64,000 nt of DNA from Deferrivibrio essentukiensis (GTDB taxonomy: Bacteria > Chrysiogenota > Deferribacteres > Deferribacterales > Deferrivibrionaceae), in the NCBI RefSeq assembly GCF_020480685.1, contig NZ_JAJAFU010000002.1, forward strand, positions 62,001 through 126,000. Reading direction: 5' to 3'. Within the stretch, counting starts at the first letter, position 1, and the number at the start of each line of letters is the position of its first letter. The position numbers and the translations under genes are program-made. This document shows positions 8,786 to 22,012 of the stretch, in pieces. A model generated the notes under the pieces. The model did not search any database. It worked only from the letters and a program-made list of their open reading frames with translations, and was not told where the DNA came from.

Positions 8786-9415
8786 ATGGAAAAACTTATT
8801 CAAGGGCTTGTAAAATTCAAATCTGAAGATTTTGAAACTTACTCGGATGTTTTCAGTAATCTAAAGGACAAACAAAATCCTCACACACTTTTTATCGGCT
8901 GCTCCGACTCAAGGGTTGTGCCCACACTTATTACCAATGCAATGCCGGGTGAGCTTTTCTTACTAAGAAATATTGCAAATATTGTCCCTCCTTACAGAGA
9001 GGATGACCAATATTTTGGGACGCAGGCTGTTATTGAATATGCAGTAAATGTCCTTAATGTCGAAAATATTGTTGTATGCGGACATTCAAATTGCGGGGGG
9101 TGTAACTCACTTTTAAACTACTACAATCAAAATTTCAGTAATATTAAAAGTGTAAAAAAATGGCTAAGTTTAGGTCTGCCTGCCCTAAAAAAACTTAATG
9201 AAATTGCTAAAGAAAAATCTTTGCCTGTCAAAGAGTGGATGATCGAGCAGCTAAACATTATTGAACAAATAAAAAATCTTTTAACCTATCCATATATAGC
9301 TGAAAAATACAGCTCAAAAAAATTGAATATTTACGGTTGGTATTACATAATTGAAAAAGGGGAGATATTTAACTACAATAAAGAAACAGGATATTTTGAA
9401 CCTATCAATATGTGA
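8786..9415 (+). CDS. beta-class carbonic anhydrase
   Basis: 209 residues from the ATG at 8786, supported by AAGGGGG six bases ahead; an upstream in-frame ATG at 8738 has no ribosome site. It interconverts CO2 and bicarbonate using zinc. The zinc/catalytic motifs are CSDSRVVP (Cys, Asp-Arg dyad) and HSNCGGC (His, Cys), at normal spacing. The DDQYFGTQAVIEYAVNVL segment is also typical. It is a single-gene unit between the divergent acyltransferase and the convergent ATP synthase operon, with a shared terminator at its end. It probably supplies bicarbonate for carboxylation reactions in the cytoplasm. Confidence 0.95.
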   Translation: MEKLIQGLVKFKSEDFETYSDVFSNLKDKQNPHTLFIGCSDSRVVPTLITNAMPGELFLLRNIANIVPPYREDDQYFGTQAVIEYAVNVLNVENIVVCGHSNCGGCNSLLNYYNQNFSNIKSVKKWLSLGLPALKKLNEIAKEKSLPVKEWMIEQLNIIEQIKNLLTYPYIAEKYSSKKLNIYGWYYIIEKGEIFNYNKETGYFEPINM

Positions 9416-9440
9416 AAAAGGCCCCTGACGGGGCCCATTT
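9415..9440. terminator. bidirectional terminator, carbonic anhydrase / atpC
   Basis: GGCCCC (9420-9425) pairs with GGGGCC (9430-9435) across a TGAC loop. A run of five A lies on the left and ATTTTAT on the right, so it can end both converging transcripts. Confidence 0.85.
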
Positions 9441-9443
9441 TAT

Positions 9444-9860
9444 CTATTTTCTATATCTCTCAGCTACTGAAACTCTTAAAAGCTCTCTTCTCAACTCTGC
9501 CTCAACCTTTCTGAATTTCATTTCATCTTCATGACGTGCCGCCTCAAGGGCTTTTTCGGCTTCAAGTTTCCTTCTGATAGCTTCTTCAAGGTCAATTTCA
9601 CGACCAAGCTCGGCACTTTCAGCCAAAACAGTCACCTTGTCATTGACTACTTCAAAAAAACCTCTGTCAATGGCGACATAGTCCTCAACCCCATTCTGCT
9701 TGTAAACAAGCTCACCAACTCTTAAAGCAGTAAGAAACGGGGTGTGACCTGGCAAGACGCCGAAATCACCTTCCACACCCGGAGCAACCACTTCATCAAC
9801 CTCAATATCAAGCAGCTGCCTTTCAGGTGAAACCAATTCCAATTTTAGCTTTTCAGCCAT
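9444..9860 (-). CDS. atpC: ATP synthase subunit epsilon
   Basis: 138 residues, standard length. The N-terminal beta-sandwich is seen in LELVSPERQLLDIEVDEVVAPGVEGDFGVLPGHTPFL (key part GVEGDFGVLPGHTPFL). A C-terminal helical hairpin (LEEAIRRKLEAEKALEAARHE) follows, which in this family can inhibit ATP hydrolysis. It sits in the central stalk of F1 with gamma. It is the last gene of the operon, two bases after atpD, and ends at a strong terminator. Confidence 0.97.
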   Translation of the reverse strand: MAEKLKLELVSPERQLLDIEVDEVVAPGVEGDFGVLPGHTPFLTALRVGELVYKQNGVEDYVAIDRGFFEVVNDKVTVLAESAELGREIDLEEAIRRKLEAEKALEAARHEDEMKFRKVEAELRRELLRVSVAERYRK

Positions 9861-9862
9861 GA

Positions 9863-12140
<2,278 letters not shown>

Positions 12141-12152
12141 TTAGGTTCCCCT

Positions 12153-13661
12153 TTAAGCAGAAAACTGCTTTTTAAACTCTAAAACAGCCTCTTTCATTTT
12201 AGCAGTAAGCTCGTCACTCAAAGCCTTTTTCTCTCTGATTTCCTGTAAAATTTCAGGTTTGTTTGTCTTAATATATGTCAATAACTCTGCTTCAAACTTT
12301 GTAACACTCTTTGTCGGGATATCATCCACAAGCCCGTTTACACCGGCAAAGATTGATATAATCTGCTCTTCAACCGGTACAGGCGAATATTGGCCTTGCT
12401 TTAAGATTTCAACCAATTTTTCACCTCTGTTAAGCTGAGCTTGTGTAGCTGCATCAAGGTCACTACCAAACTGTGCAAACGCTGCCAACTCTCTAAACTG
12501 AGCAAGCTCAAGTCTTAATCTTCCAGCAACCTGCTTCATCGCCTTAATCTGAGCAGAACCACCAACCCTTGAAACTGAAAGACCAACGTTAACAGCCGGT
12601 CTGATACCTGAATAGAACAGGTCACTTTCAAGGTAAATCTGACCGTCAGTAATAGAGATAACGTTTGTCGGAATATACGCAGAAACGTCACCCGCCTGAG
12701 TTTCAATAATCGGTAGCGCAGTCAATGAACCGGCGCCAAGCTCGTCATTTAATTTTGCAGCCCTTTCAAGAAGTCTTGAGTGCAAATAGAAAACGTCACC
12801 AGGATATGCCTCACGTCCAGGCGGCCTTCTAAGAAGAAGTGAGAGCTGCCTGTAAGCAGTTGCCTGCTTGGAGAGGTCATCATATATTACAAGGGCATGC
12901 TTACCCCTATCTCTAAAATATTCACCCATCGTACAACCGGAGAATGGTGCGATAAACTGTAATGGCGCAGGGTCACTTGCAGTAGCAGAAACTATTATTG
13001 TGTAATCCATAGCCCCGTGTTTCTCAAGTGTATCTACCACCCTTGCAACGGTTGATCTTTTTTGTCCGATTGCAACATATACGCAGATAACATCCTTACC
13101 TTTCTGGTTAATAATAGTATCCAAGACAACGGCAGTCTTACCTGTCTGCCTGTCACCAATGATAAGCTCCCTCTGACCTCTTCCGATAGGAATCATTGAG
13201 TCAATAGCTTTGATACCGGTCTGCAAAGGTTCGTGAACAGGTTTTCTTGCAACAATACCGGGAGCAATTTTTTCAATTACGTCATACTCATTTGTCTCGA
13301 TGGGACCTTTTCCGTCAATAGGCTGCCCCAACGGGTCAACAACCCTTCCGATAAGTGCTTCACCGACAGGCACAGATGCAATCTTACCTGTCCTTTTGAC
13401 TGTGTCACCTTCCTTGATATGAGTATATTCACCCATAATAACGATACCAACGTTATCCTCTTCAAGGTTGAACACAATACCGTAAACTCCGCCCGGCAAT
13501 TCAAGAAGCTCACCAGCCATAGCATTGTCAAGGCCATAAACCTTAGCAATACCGTCACCGGCACTTAATACCGTGCCAATTTCTTCCATTTGAACTTTTT
13601 GTTCAAAATTCTTAATCTGTTCTTTAATGACCTTGCTTATCTCTTCTGCCCTGATTTGCAT
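12153..13661 (-). CDS. atpA: ATP synthase subunit alpha
   Basis: 502 residues from the ATG at 13661 (AAGGAG nine bases ahead; an in-frame TTG at 13670 touches the ribosome site). Alpha is the non-catalytic, nucleotide-binding F1 subunit. It carries the P-loop [10 protein letters not shown] (about 169-178), the Arg-finger segment [10 protein letters not shown] and the N-terminal [16 protein letters not shown] helix that contacts delta. Length and motifs are normal. Confidence 0.98.
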   Translation of the reverse strand: MQIRAEEISKVIKEQIKNFEQKVQMEEIGTVLSAGDGIAKVYGLDNAMAGELLELPGGVYGIVFNLEEDNVGIVIMGEYTHIKEGDTVKRTGKIASVPVGEALIGRVVDPLGQPIDGKGPIETNEYDVIEKIAPGIVARKPVHEPLQTGIKAIDSMIPIGRGQRELIIGDRQTGKTAVVLDTIINQKGKDVICVYVAIGQKRSTVARVVDTLEKHGAMDYTIIVSATASDPAPLQFIAPFSGCTMGEYFRDRGKHALVIYDDLSKQATAYRQLSLLLRRPPGREAYPGDVFYLHSRLLERAAKLNDELGAGSLTALPIIETQAGDVSAYIPTNVISITDGQIYLESDLFYSGIRPAVNVGLSVSRVGGSAQIKAMKQVAGRLRLELAQFRELAAFAQFGSDLDAATQAQLNRGEKLVEILKQGQYSPVPVEEQIISIFAGVNGLVDDIPTKSVTKFEAELLTYIKTNKPEILQEIREKKALSDELTAKMKEAVLEFKKQFSA

Positions 13662-13682
13662 ATCACGCAACTCCTTTTTTAT

Positions 13683-14222
13683 TTATCCTATTATACTATC
13701 TTTTAATCTATCTAACTGACCTTTTACAGACGCATCAAACTGGACACTTTTAATTTTCGCAACAAGCCCCGCAATAATCGATTTATCAACTTTCAAATCC
13801 AAAAATACCTTTTTCCCAGAAACTTTCTCCAAGGAAGCCTTAATTTCATTTTTAATGTCGTCATTTACCTCAAAAGCCGTGGTCACTTCCGCTACCACTT
13901 CACCTTTGTCTTCCATATCAAGAAAGTTCATATATTCATATATTTCAGGAAGCAGGGAAATTCTCCCCTTATTAATGAGCAATACAAGAAAATTATACAA
14001 ATCGGATGTTATCTTCCCATCATTTTTAAGCTTTCCAAAAAAGGAAACCTTCTCATCCCTTTTTATAAGAGGGGATTTAATAAAGTTTAAAAAATCCTGG
14101 CTTTCCTGCAGCACGGCAACCATCTCTTTCAGCTGCGAAAAAACAGAGTCAAACTTTCCACCCTCTTTCAAGGTTTCATAAAATGCCTGTGCATATCTCT
14201 TGGAAACAATATCGACTCTCAA
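13683..14222 (-). CDS. atpH: ATP synthase subunit delta
   Basis: 179 residues. The N-terminal helical domain (SKRYAQAFYETLKE) binds the tip of alpha and the C-terminal part (DKSIIAGLVAKIKSVQFDASVKGQLDRLK) binds the b stalk; the key signature is IIAGLVAKI. The start overlaps the atpF stop by 4 bases, so the two are translationally coupled. Confidence 0.95.
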   Translation of the reverse strand: MRVDIVSKRYAQAFYETLKEGGKFDSVFSQLKEMVAVLQESQDFLNFIKSPLIKRDEKVSFFGKLKNDGKITSDLYNFLVLLINKGRISLLPEIYEYMNFLDMEDKGEVVAEVTTAFEVNDDIKNEIKASLEKVSGKKVFLDLKVDKSIIAGLVAKIKSVQFDASVKGQLDRLKDSIIG

Positions 14223-14776
14223 TTTATCGCTCCTATCTTTTTAATATATTCCTGCATTAATAATTTTTGTCTGTCACCAGAAAGCTCGTTACCAAGCTTT
14301 TCCTCAGCCAACTTTAAAGCAAGCCTAAAAGTCTCTTTTCTTAACTCTTCTTTAGCCCTATTCAAATCGGATTCTATCATATTCTCGGCAAAGCTTCTCA
14401 ATTTGTCTATATTGTTGCTTGCTTCCTCCAAGATTCTTTCCTTTTCAGCCTCAGCAGATTTCATTGCTCTCTCTTTCATATCTTCAAGCTCTTTATTCAT
14501 CTGAGCAAGCTTTGATTTGTATTCTTTTAACTCCGTTTCTGCTTGCTCTTTAGCCTTTTGAGCATCTGCAATGGCCTTTTCAATATCTGCTGTCCTTTTT
14601 GTCAGAAAATCGTTCAAAGGCTTTTTTAAAACTTTAACCAAAATAAAGGCAAAAACTGCAAAAACAATAATTCTCCAAAAAAGACCCATATAATCAGGCC
14701 CATGACTTTCAGCACCTTCTGATGCCAACACTATATGTGGTATCACAAAAATAAGTAACGAAAGTATCCTCTTCAC
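14219..14776 (-). CDS. atpF: ATP synthase subunit b
   Basis: 185 residues. There is a hydrophobic leader-like start (MKRILSLLIFVIPHIVLASE), then a membrane helix (FWRIIVFAVFAFILVKVL, about 33-50) and a long charged coiled-coil with the KKPLNDFLTKRTADI entry typical of b. It forms half of the peripheral stalk with b'. The extra N-terminal hydrophobic segment may be a cleaved signal, as in some delta-proteobacterial and Deferribacter b subunits. Confidence 0.93.
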   Translation of the reverse strand: MKRILSLLIFVIPHIVLASEGAESHGPDYMGLFWRIIVFAVFAFILVKVLKKPLNDFLTKRTADIEKAIADAQKAKEQAETELKEYKSKLAQMNKELEDMKERAMKSAEAEKERILEEASNNIDKLRSFAENMIESDLNRAKEELRKETFRLALKLAEEKLGNELSGDRQKLLMQEYIKKIGAIN

Positions 14777-14785
14777 TATTACCCC

Positions 14786-15211
14786 CTAAGCCACTTTGCC
14801 CAAAATTTTTGCTACAATTTCATCCGCAAGCCCGTTAGCTTCCGTTTCAAGTGAGACTTTTGCTTTCTCAACCTGTATTTCAAGCTCCTTTCTCGCTGTT
14901 TCTATCTTTTTATCTATCTCTTCCTTAACTTTAGATACTTTTTCATATGCCTCAGTCACAGCTTGTTGTCTAATCTTACCTTGATACTCTGCAACCTCTG
15001 CCCTTACTTGCTGTAACTTCTCTTCGTACTCTTTTTTATTTTTCTCAACTTCAGCCCTTAAATTGCCAGCTGATTCCAATAGGCTCTTGATCTTACTATC
15101 CCTGCTGTCAATATTTGACAACATTGGGTCATAAATCAGCTTCTTGCCTATAAAAAATATTATTAAAAAGTTTATCATTTGGATTAACAGAGTATAATCA
15201 ATACTAATCAT
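14786..15211 (-). CDS. atpF2: ATP synthase subunit b'
   Basis: 141 residues, the first gene of the operon. It has one N-terminal membrane helix (YTLLIQMINFLIIFFIGKKLI) and a long coiled-coil. It pairs with AtpF in a heterodimeric peripheral stalk, as in cyanobacteria and many anaerobes. The a and c subunits (atpB, atpE) are absent from this operon and must be encoded elsewhere, a split known from related phyla. Confidence 0.92.
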   Translation of the reverse strand: MISIDYTLLIQMINFLIIFFIGKKLIYDPMLSNIDSRDSKIKSLLESAGNLRAEVEKNKKEYEEKLQQVRAEVAEYQGKIRQQAVTEAYEKVSKVKEEIDKKIETARKELEIQVEKAKVSLETEANGLADEIVAKILGKVA

Positions 15212-15243
15212 TACACCTCTCCTTTAAAAGAAATTATCAATGC

Positions 15244-15306
15244 GGTATACTGTATACAATTTATAATTATCGCGCAGACAGTATCAAAATAACCCGCTTT
15301 TGTCAA
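15244..15306 (-). promoter_or_regulatory. promoter of the atp operon with GTATAC repeat
   Basis: TTGACA (15301-15306), a 17-base spacer and TACTGT (15278-15283) form a good promoter reading toward atpF'. The start site would lie near 15271. Just downstream, 15245-15257 holds two GTATAC units one base apart, a near-perfect palindrome that could be an operator or mRNA hairpin. Confidence 0.65.
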
Positions 15307-15330
15307 CATTAAAAATAAGTTTTATTATTG

Positions 15331-16506
15331 TTAAATTTGCCCCTTCAGCACATCTATTCCGGGCAAATGTCCAAGTTCAATATACTCAAGAGAAGCACCG
15401 CCACCGGTTGAAACATGCGATAACTTGCTATCAGCACCGATTTTTTTAACAGCACTCACAGAGTCTCCGCCACCGACAACCACAACAGCATCAAGCCCAG
15501 CCAACAGTGTGGCAATTTCAAATGTCCCCTTAGAATACCTGCTATCTTCAAAAACACCCATCGGACCATTCCATAACACTGTTTTACATTCTTTAAGCTC
15601 CTGACTATACAGATTGACAGTCTTCTCACCTATATCAAGCCCCATAAGCTCCGCCGGAATATTAACATCGTTTACATAAACAGGCTCACCACAAAACTCT
15701 TTCGAACAAACATGATCAATAGGCGTAAATATTTTTACACCTTTCTCTTCCGCTTTTTTATAAATTTTCTCTACAGTAGCAATATGCTCTTTTTCAACCA
15801 ACGAAATTCCAACATTGTAAGCTTTATATTCTAAGAAAGTATATGCCATTGCCCCGCCGATAAAAATCTTGTCAACCAAATTAATAAGGCTTTCAATGAC
15901 ACCAATCTTATCGCTGACTTTCGCACCACCCAAAATGGCACCAAAAGGTTTTTCGGGAGACTTTAAGAGCTTTTCAAAGTAATCAACCTCTTTTTGAACT
16001 AAAAAACCGGCATATTTTTCTTTAACCCTTAACGGCAATCCGTAAACAGAAGCATGTTTTCTATGACTTGTCCCAAAGGCGTCATTCACATATATTTCGG
16101 TAAACTTAGCCAGCTCTTCAACAAAGGCTTCCTCATTTTTCTCCTCGCCTTTATAAAACCTCAAGTTTTCAAGAAGTAGCACTTCCCCGGGTTTTAGCTC
16201 GTCAACTGCCTTAATAACCTTTTCACCGACACAGTCATCAATAAACTTTACCGGAAAGAAATTTTCATTGATATAACTTGCAACAGGTTGAAGAGAAAAT
16301 TCCTTTTTAAATTCACCCTTTGGTCTGCCAAGATGGGAGGCAAGGATTACTTTCCCTTTTTTCTCTTTTATAAAATTAATAGTTTTAAGAGCCTCTCTTA
16401 TACGAGTGTCATCCGAAACTTTACCATCCTTAATAGGCACATTAAAGTCAACTCTTACAAATACTTTTTTATACTCAAAATTACAAGATTGTAGTGACTT
16501 AACCAT
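15331..16506 (-). CDS. pgk: phosphoglycerate kinase
   Basis: 391 residues from the ATG at 16506, preceded by GGAGG; a 14-residue upstream in-frame extension has no ribosome site. It transfers phosphate between 1,3-bisphosphoglycerate and ADP. Substrate and nucleotide sites are clear: VFVRVDFNVPIKDG near the N-terminus, SHLGRPKG, the hinge/nucleotide-binding GAILGGAKVSDKIGVI, and C-terminal GGGDSVSAVKK and VSTGGGASLEYIE. It lies downstream of gap, the usual pairing in glycolysis and gluconeogenesis, with a hairpin in the gap between them. No clear terminator follows before the atp promoter 25 bases on. Confidence 0.97.
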   Translation of the reverse strand: MVKSLQSCNFEYKKVFVRVDFNVPIKDGKVSDDTRIREALKTINFIKEKKGKVILASHLGRPKGEFKKEFSLQPVASYINENFFPVKFIDDCVGEKVIKAVDELKPGEVLLLENLRFYKGEEKNEEAFVEELAKFTEIYVNDAFGTSHRKHASVYGLPLRVKEKYAGFLVQKEVDYFEKLLKSPEKPFGAILGGAKVSDKIGVIESLINLVDKIFIGGAMAYTFLEYKAYNVGISLVEKEHIATVEKIYKKAEEKGVKIFTPIDHVCSKEFCGEPVYVNDVNIPAELMGLDIGEKTVNLYSQELKECKTVLWNGPMGVFEDSRYSKGTFEIATLLAGLDAVVVVGGGDSVSAVKKIGADSKLSHVSTGGGASLEYIELGHLPGIDVLKGQI

Positions 16507-16526
16507 AAAACCTCCGTAAATTAATA

Positions 16527-16562
16527 TAAAGAAAAAGCCTACAGTCAAAAACTAACCGCAGG
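16527..16562 (-). terminator. hairpin between gap and pgk
   Basis: An 8-bp stem including two G-U pairs (16555-16562 with 16536-16543) is followed on the minus strand by TTTTTCTTT. It resembles a terminator or attenuator that would lower pgk relative to gap. Confidence 0.5.
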
Positions 16563-16577
16563 CCTATAGGATATTTT

Positions 16578-18884
<2,307 letters not shown>

Positions 18885-18888
<4 letters not shown>

Positions 18889-19574
18889 CTAAAATGCCCT
18901 TTTGCCAGAATAAAGCAGTCAATATTTTTAGCGCCGCCCTCTTTTAAAGCCCTGGCACATTCGTTTACCGTTGCGCCTGTGGTTATTATATCATCCACCA
19001 ACAAAATATTCAAACCTAAAGTGTCTACTTTGCATCTTATGCTATTTTTTACATTTTTCATTCTTTCTTTTTTCCCATACTGCCACTGAAACTTTGTATA
19101 TCTATGTTTGTAAAGAATATTTGAATACTTTGCTCCTGACAATAAAGCAATATCTTTTGCAAGCATTTCAGACAAATGTACAAAGCGCATAAATCGTCTT
19201 CTAAAACTTACAGGCACAGGGACTACAAGGTCATAACCATAAAAACGGTTACTCTTGATATAATTTTCTAAAATATTTTTTATAAAGAATTTCTCTTTAA
19301 CAGCAAATTTGAACTTTATATTTTTTATGGCTTCCCTTACATACTTTTCGTACCAACACGCCACATAAAGTTTGCTGTAATTTTTAGGCACAAAACAATT
19401 TTTGCAAGAAGAAGCCTCTACTTCAAGAGGGTAACCACAATTATTACATACAAATCTTACAAAACTTACTTCATTTTTAAAACAGTCATCACACAGATAG
19501 TCAAAAGATTTGATTTTGCAACCGCAAGCTGCACATTCGGAGTAAAAAACTTCATTTAATAATGAGTGATTCAC
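18885..19574 (-). CDS. comF: ComF-family phosphoribosyltransferase-like protein
   Basis: 229 residues. The N-terminus has three or four Cys pairs (CAAC, CDDC, CNNC, CKNC), a zinc ribbon as in ComFC. The C-terminus is a type I phosphoribosyltransferase domain with the PRPP loop LVDDIITTGATVNECA (about 195-210). In naturally transformable bacteria ComF is needed for inward DNA transport or processing; outside them its role is unclear. It overlaps gpmI by 23 bases upstream and the PAS gene by 4 downstream. Confidence 0.88.
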
Positions 19575-21072
19575 CTGTCATCTGCTCGGGCTTACTTATA
19601 TCCATTATATCCAAAATAGTCGGAGCTATGTCGGCTAATTTTACATCTTTGTGCTGCTTTAGTTTGCAATCGTAATTATAGACGATAAAGTGAACAGGGT
19701 TTGTAGTATGTGCAGTGTGCGGCTGATTATTTTCAAAATCCCACATCTGCTCGCAATTACCATGGTCAGCAGTAACAATTAAAACAGAATTGGTTTTATC
19801 CGCAACTTCTATTACCTTTCCGAGGGCATTGTCTACTGCTTTACAAGCTTTTATAGCAGCTTCTTCAACCCCGGTGTGGCCAACCATATCAGGATTGGCA
19901 AAATTCATTACAACTAATTGAATATTCTCATTTAGATAGATATTTTCAAACTCTTGAACCACTTTGTCCACACTCATCTCAGGTTTTTTATCATAAGTGG
20001 CAACGTCCTTCGGAGAGGGGATTAATATTCTTTTTTCATTCTCAAACTCAATTTCACGCCCACCGTTAAAGAAAAAGGTAACATGAGCATATTTTTCAGT
20101 CTCTGCAATTCTAAGCTGAGTAAGCCCATTTTTACTAATAACTTCACCAAGTGTATTTATTAAATCCTCAGGGGGGAATGCTATATCAAAATTAAACTTT
20201 TCATCATACTCTGTCATTGTGATATATTCAACGTTGACAGCCTTATCTCTTAAAAAACCACTAAAGTTTTTATCCGTTATAGCAGTTGTAAGCTCTCTCG
20301 CCCTATCAGCCCTAAAATTAAAGAAAAATATTCCGTCCCCGCCTTCAACCCCTTTAAAATTTGCCATTGAAGCAGGCTCAATAAACTCATCGGTAATATC
20401 ATTTTTATAAGATTTTAAAATATACTCAGCAGGTGATTCCGTGACTTTGTTGTCAGCCCCTATTATTGAGCTATAAGCCTTTTGAACCCTGTCCCATCTT
20501 TTATCTCTGTCCATTGCATAGTATCTGCCTGATATAGTAGCTATCTCACCGTAACCGATAGCATTAAGATATTCTTGTAATTCATTTATATAATTGATAC
20601 CACTTTTAGGTGGAGTATCCCTGCCATCCATGAAAGGGTGAATATAACTTTTTTCCACCCCAAAATCTTTTGCCATTTTTACAAGTGCTTTTAGGTGGTC
20701 AATATGGCTATGGACGCCACCATCACTTAATAGACCTAAAAAATGAGCACTTTTACCATTTTTTTTGAGTTTTTCAAAAAATCTTACAATGTTAACATTT
20801 TCATATATTTGTCCTGTTTCAACAGCTTTGTTAATCCTTAAAAAATCCTGATAGACCACTCTGCCAGCGCCTATATTTGTATGCCCTACCTCAGAATTGC
20901 CCATTTGTCCTTTCGGCAAACCAACCCACTCTTCACTGGCATTCATAATAGTCCAGGAAGCATTTTCCAAAAGAAAATTATAATTTACAGGATTTGATAA
21001 TTTTACGGCATTATGCTCGCTGCTCTCTCTGACACCCCAACCGTCAAGGATTAACAAAATAACTTTTCTCAT
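19552..21072 (-). CDS. gpmI: 2,3-bisphosphoglycerate-independent phosphoglycerate mutase
   Basis: 506 residues, the normal size. It interconverts 3- and 2-phosphoglycerate through a phosphoserine intermediate with two Mn ions. Motifs visible: LILDGWGVRE (metal), GQMGNSEVGHTNIGAGRVVYQD with the catalytic Ser, DGRDTPP, and the C-terminal TADHGNCEQM and HTAHTTNPV metal ligands. AAGGATG precedes the ATG. It heads a run with comF, the PAS protein, gap and pgk, so four of the five lower-glycolysis steps' neighbours are linked here. Confidence 0.97.
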   Translation of the reverse strand: MRKVILLILDGWGVRESSEHNAVKLSNPVNYNFLLENASWTIMNASEEWVGLPKGQMGNSEVGHTNIGAGRVVYQDFLRINKAVETGQIYENVNIVRFFEKLKKNGKSAHFLGLLSDGGVHSHIDHLKALVKMAKDFGVEKSYIHPFMDGRDTPPKSGINYINELQEYLNAIGYGEIATISGRYYAMDRDKRWDRVQKAYSSIIGADNKVTESPAEYILKSYKNDITDEFIEPASMANFKGVEGGDGIFFFNFRADRARELTTAITDKNFSGFLRDKAVNVEYITMTEYDEKFNFDIAFPPEDLINTLGEVISKNGLTQLRIAETEKYAHVTFFFNGGREIEFENEKRILIPSPKDVATYDKKPEMSVDKVVQEFENIYLNENIQLVVMNFANPDMVGHTGVEEAAIKACKAVDNALGKVIEVADKTNSVLIVTADHGNCEQMWDFENNQPHTAHTTNPVHFIVYNYDCKLKQHKDVKLADIAPTILDIMDISKPEQMTGESLIIK

Positions 21073-21077
21073 GAAAA

Positions 21078-21443
21078 TTACATCCTTATTACACCTTTTT
21101 TCTCAAGCTCACTTTTACAGTCGGTACAATACCTTGCAAAAGGCACATATTCGAGTCTCTTCTCTTCAATATCTTCGCCACACTCAATGCAAACACCATA
21201 AGTGCCTTCTTCAAGCCTTTTCAAAGCCTGCTGCACCAATCTCAACTTAAGAGCATCTGTCTCAACTCTACCCAACATCAAATTTTTATTGTATAAATTA
21301 TAAGCTTCGTCAGCCGAGTCTTTTCCATCATTGTCTTCACCAAGACTGATAGCTTCTTCGTATCTTGACTTTAACGATTCCAAAAGCTCTTTTTTCATTT
21401 TTAGTAATCTTTCACGGTATATCTCTGTTTTTTTAGGATCCAT
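21078..21443 (-). CDS. DksA/TraR-type zinc-finger regulator
   Basis: 121 residues. An N-terminal coiled-coil with YRERLLKMKKELLESLKSR leads into the DGKDSADEAYNL tip-like segment and a C4 zinc finger CIECGEDIEEKRLEYVPFARYCTDC (cysteines at about 90, 93, 111, 114). Such proteins enter the RNA-polymerase secondary channel and adjust transcription, often together with ppGpp. It is shorter than E. coli DksA (151), like many anaerobe versions. AGGAGGAGC lies ahead of the ATG. It is five bases upstream of gpmI. Confidence 0.88.
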   Translation of the reverse strand: MDPKKTEIYRERLLKMKKELLESLKSRYEEAISLGEDNDGKDSADEAYNLYNKNLMLGRVETDALKLRLVQQALKRLEEGTYGVCIECGEDIEEKRLEYVPFARYCTDCKSELEKKGVIRM

Positions 21444-21475
21444 TTGCTCCTCCTAATAGTCTTAAGATCTATCTG

Positions 21476-21931
21476 TTACTTATGATAGGGATGACCAAAC
21501 TTAATCGTCATTCCTCTATATATCTGCTCAGTTAACACTACAAGTGCCAGCTGATGTGCCAACGTTAGCTTTGATAATGAAATTACTTCATCGCAACTTT
21601 CTGTCAAGGAATTATCGTGTCCAAAAGAGCCGCCAATCAAAAAAGCCAGCTTCTTTTTATTTTCTAACAAATTGTTAAGCCATTTTGAAAACTCGAAAGA
21701 GTCAAAAACTTTTCCTGTTTCATCAAGAAGTATCCTGTAAAATCCATTAGAAGCATCTTTTAATCGCTTACCGTCTTCACGCTTTACGACAGCCGGGTCG
21801 CTGAAATTTGAGCTTTTAAAATCAGTAAAATCAACTTTCACATATGCTGACAATCTCTTAGCATATTCTCTGAACATATTTTGAGCCGCCTTATCACTCA
21901 ATTTAGAGGCCATTACAATCTTAATTTCCAT
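21476..21931 (-). CDS. rlmH: 23S rRNA pseudouridine-1915 N3-methyltransferase
   Basis: 151 residues from the ATG at 21931, which gives the family's usual beginning (MEIKIVMASKLSD); an ATG five codons earlier is possible and neither has a strong ribosome site. RlmH is a SPOUT methyltransferase that modifies helix 69 of assembled ribosomes. The knot signature FLIGGSFGHD and the C-terminal LTLAHQLALVVLTEQIYRG...HPYHK (parts) are diagnostic. Confidence 0.95.
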   Translation of the reverse strand: MEIKIVMASKLSDKAAQNMFREYAKRLSAYVKVDFTDFKSSNFSDPAVVKREDGKRLKDASNGFYRILLDETGKVFDSFEFSKWLNNLLENKKKLAFLIGGSFGHDNSLTESCDEVISLSKLTLAHQLALVVLTEQIYRGMTIKFGHPYHK

Positions 21932-22012
21932 AAATTGCGGTAACATATATATGACATTAGGTATAGTGTCAATATCTTTATTGCCTGACCATATATTTGT
22001 AATAATTAAAAA

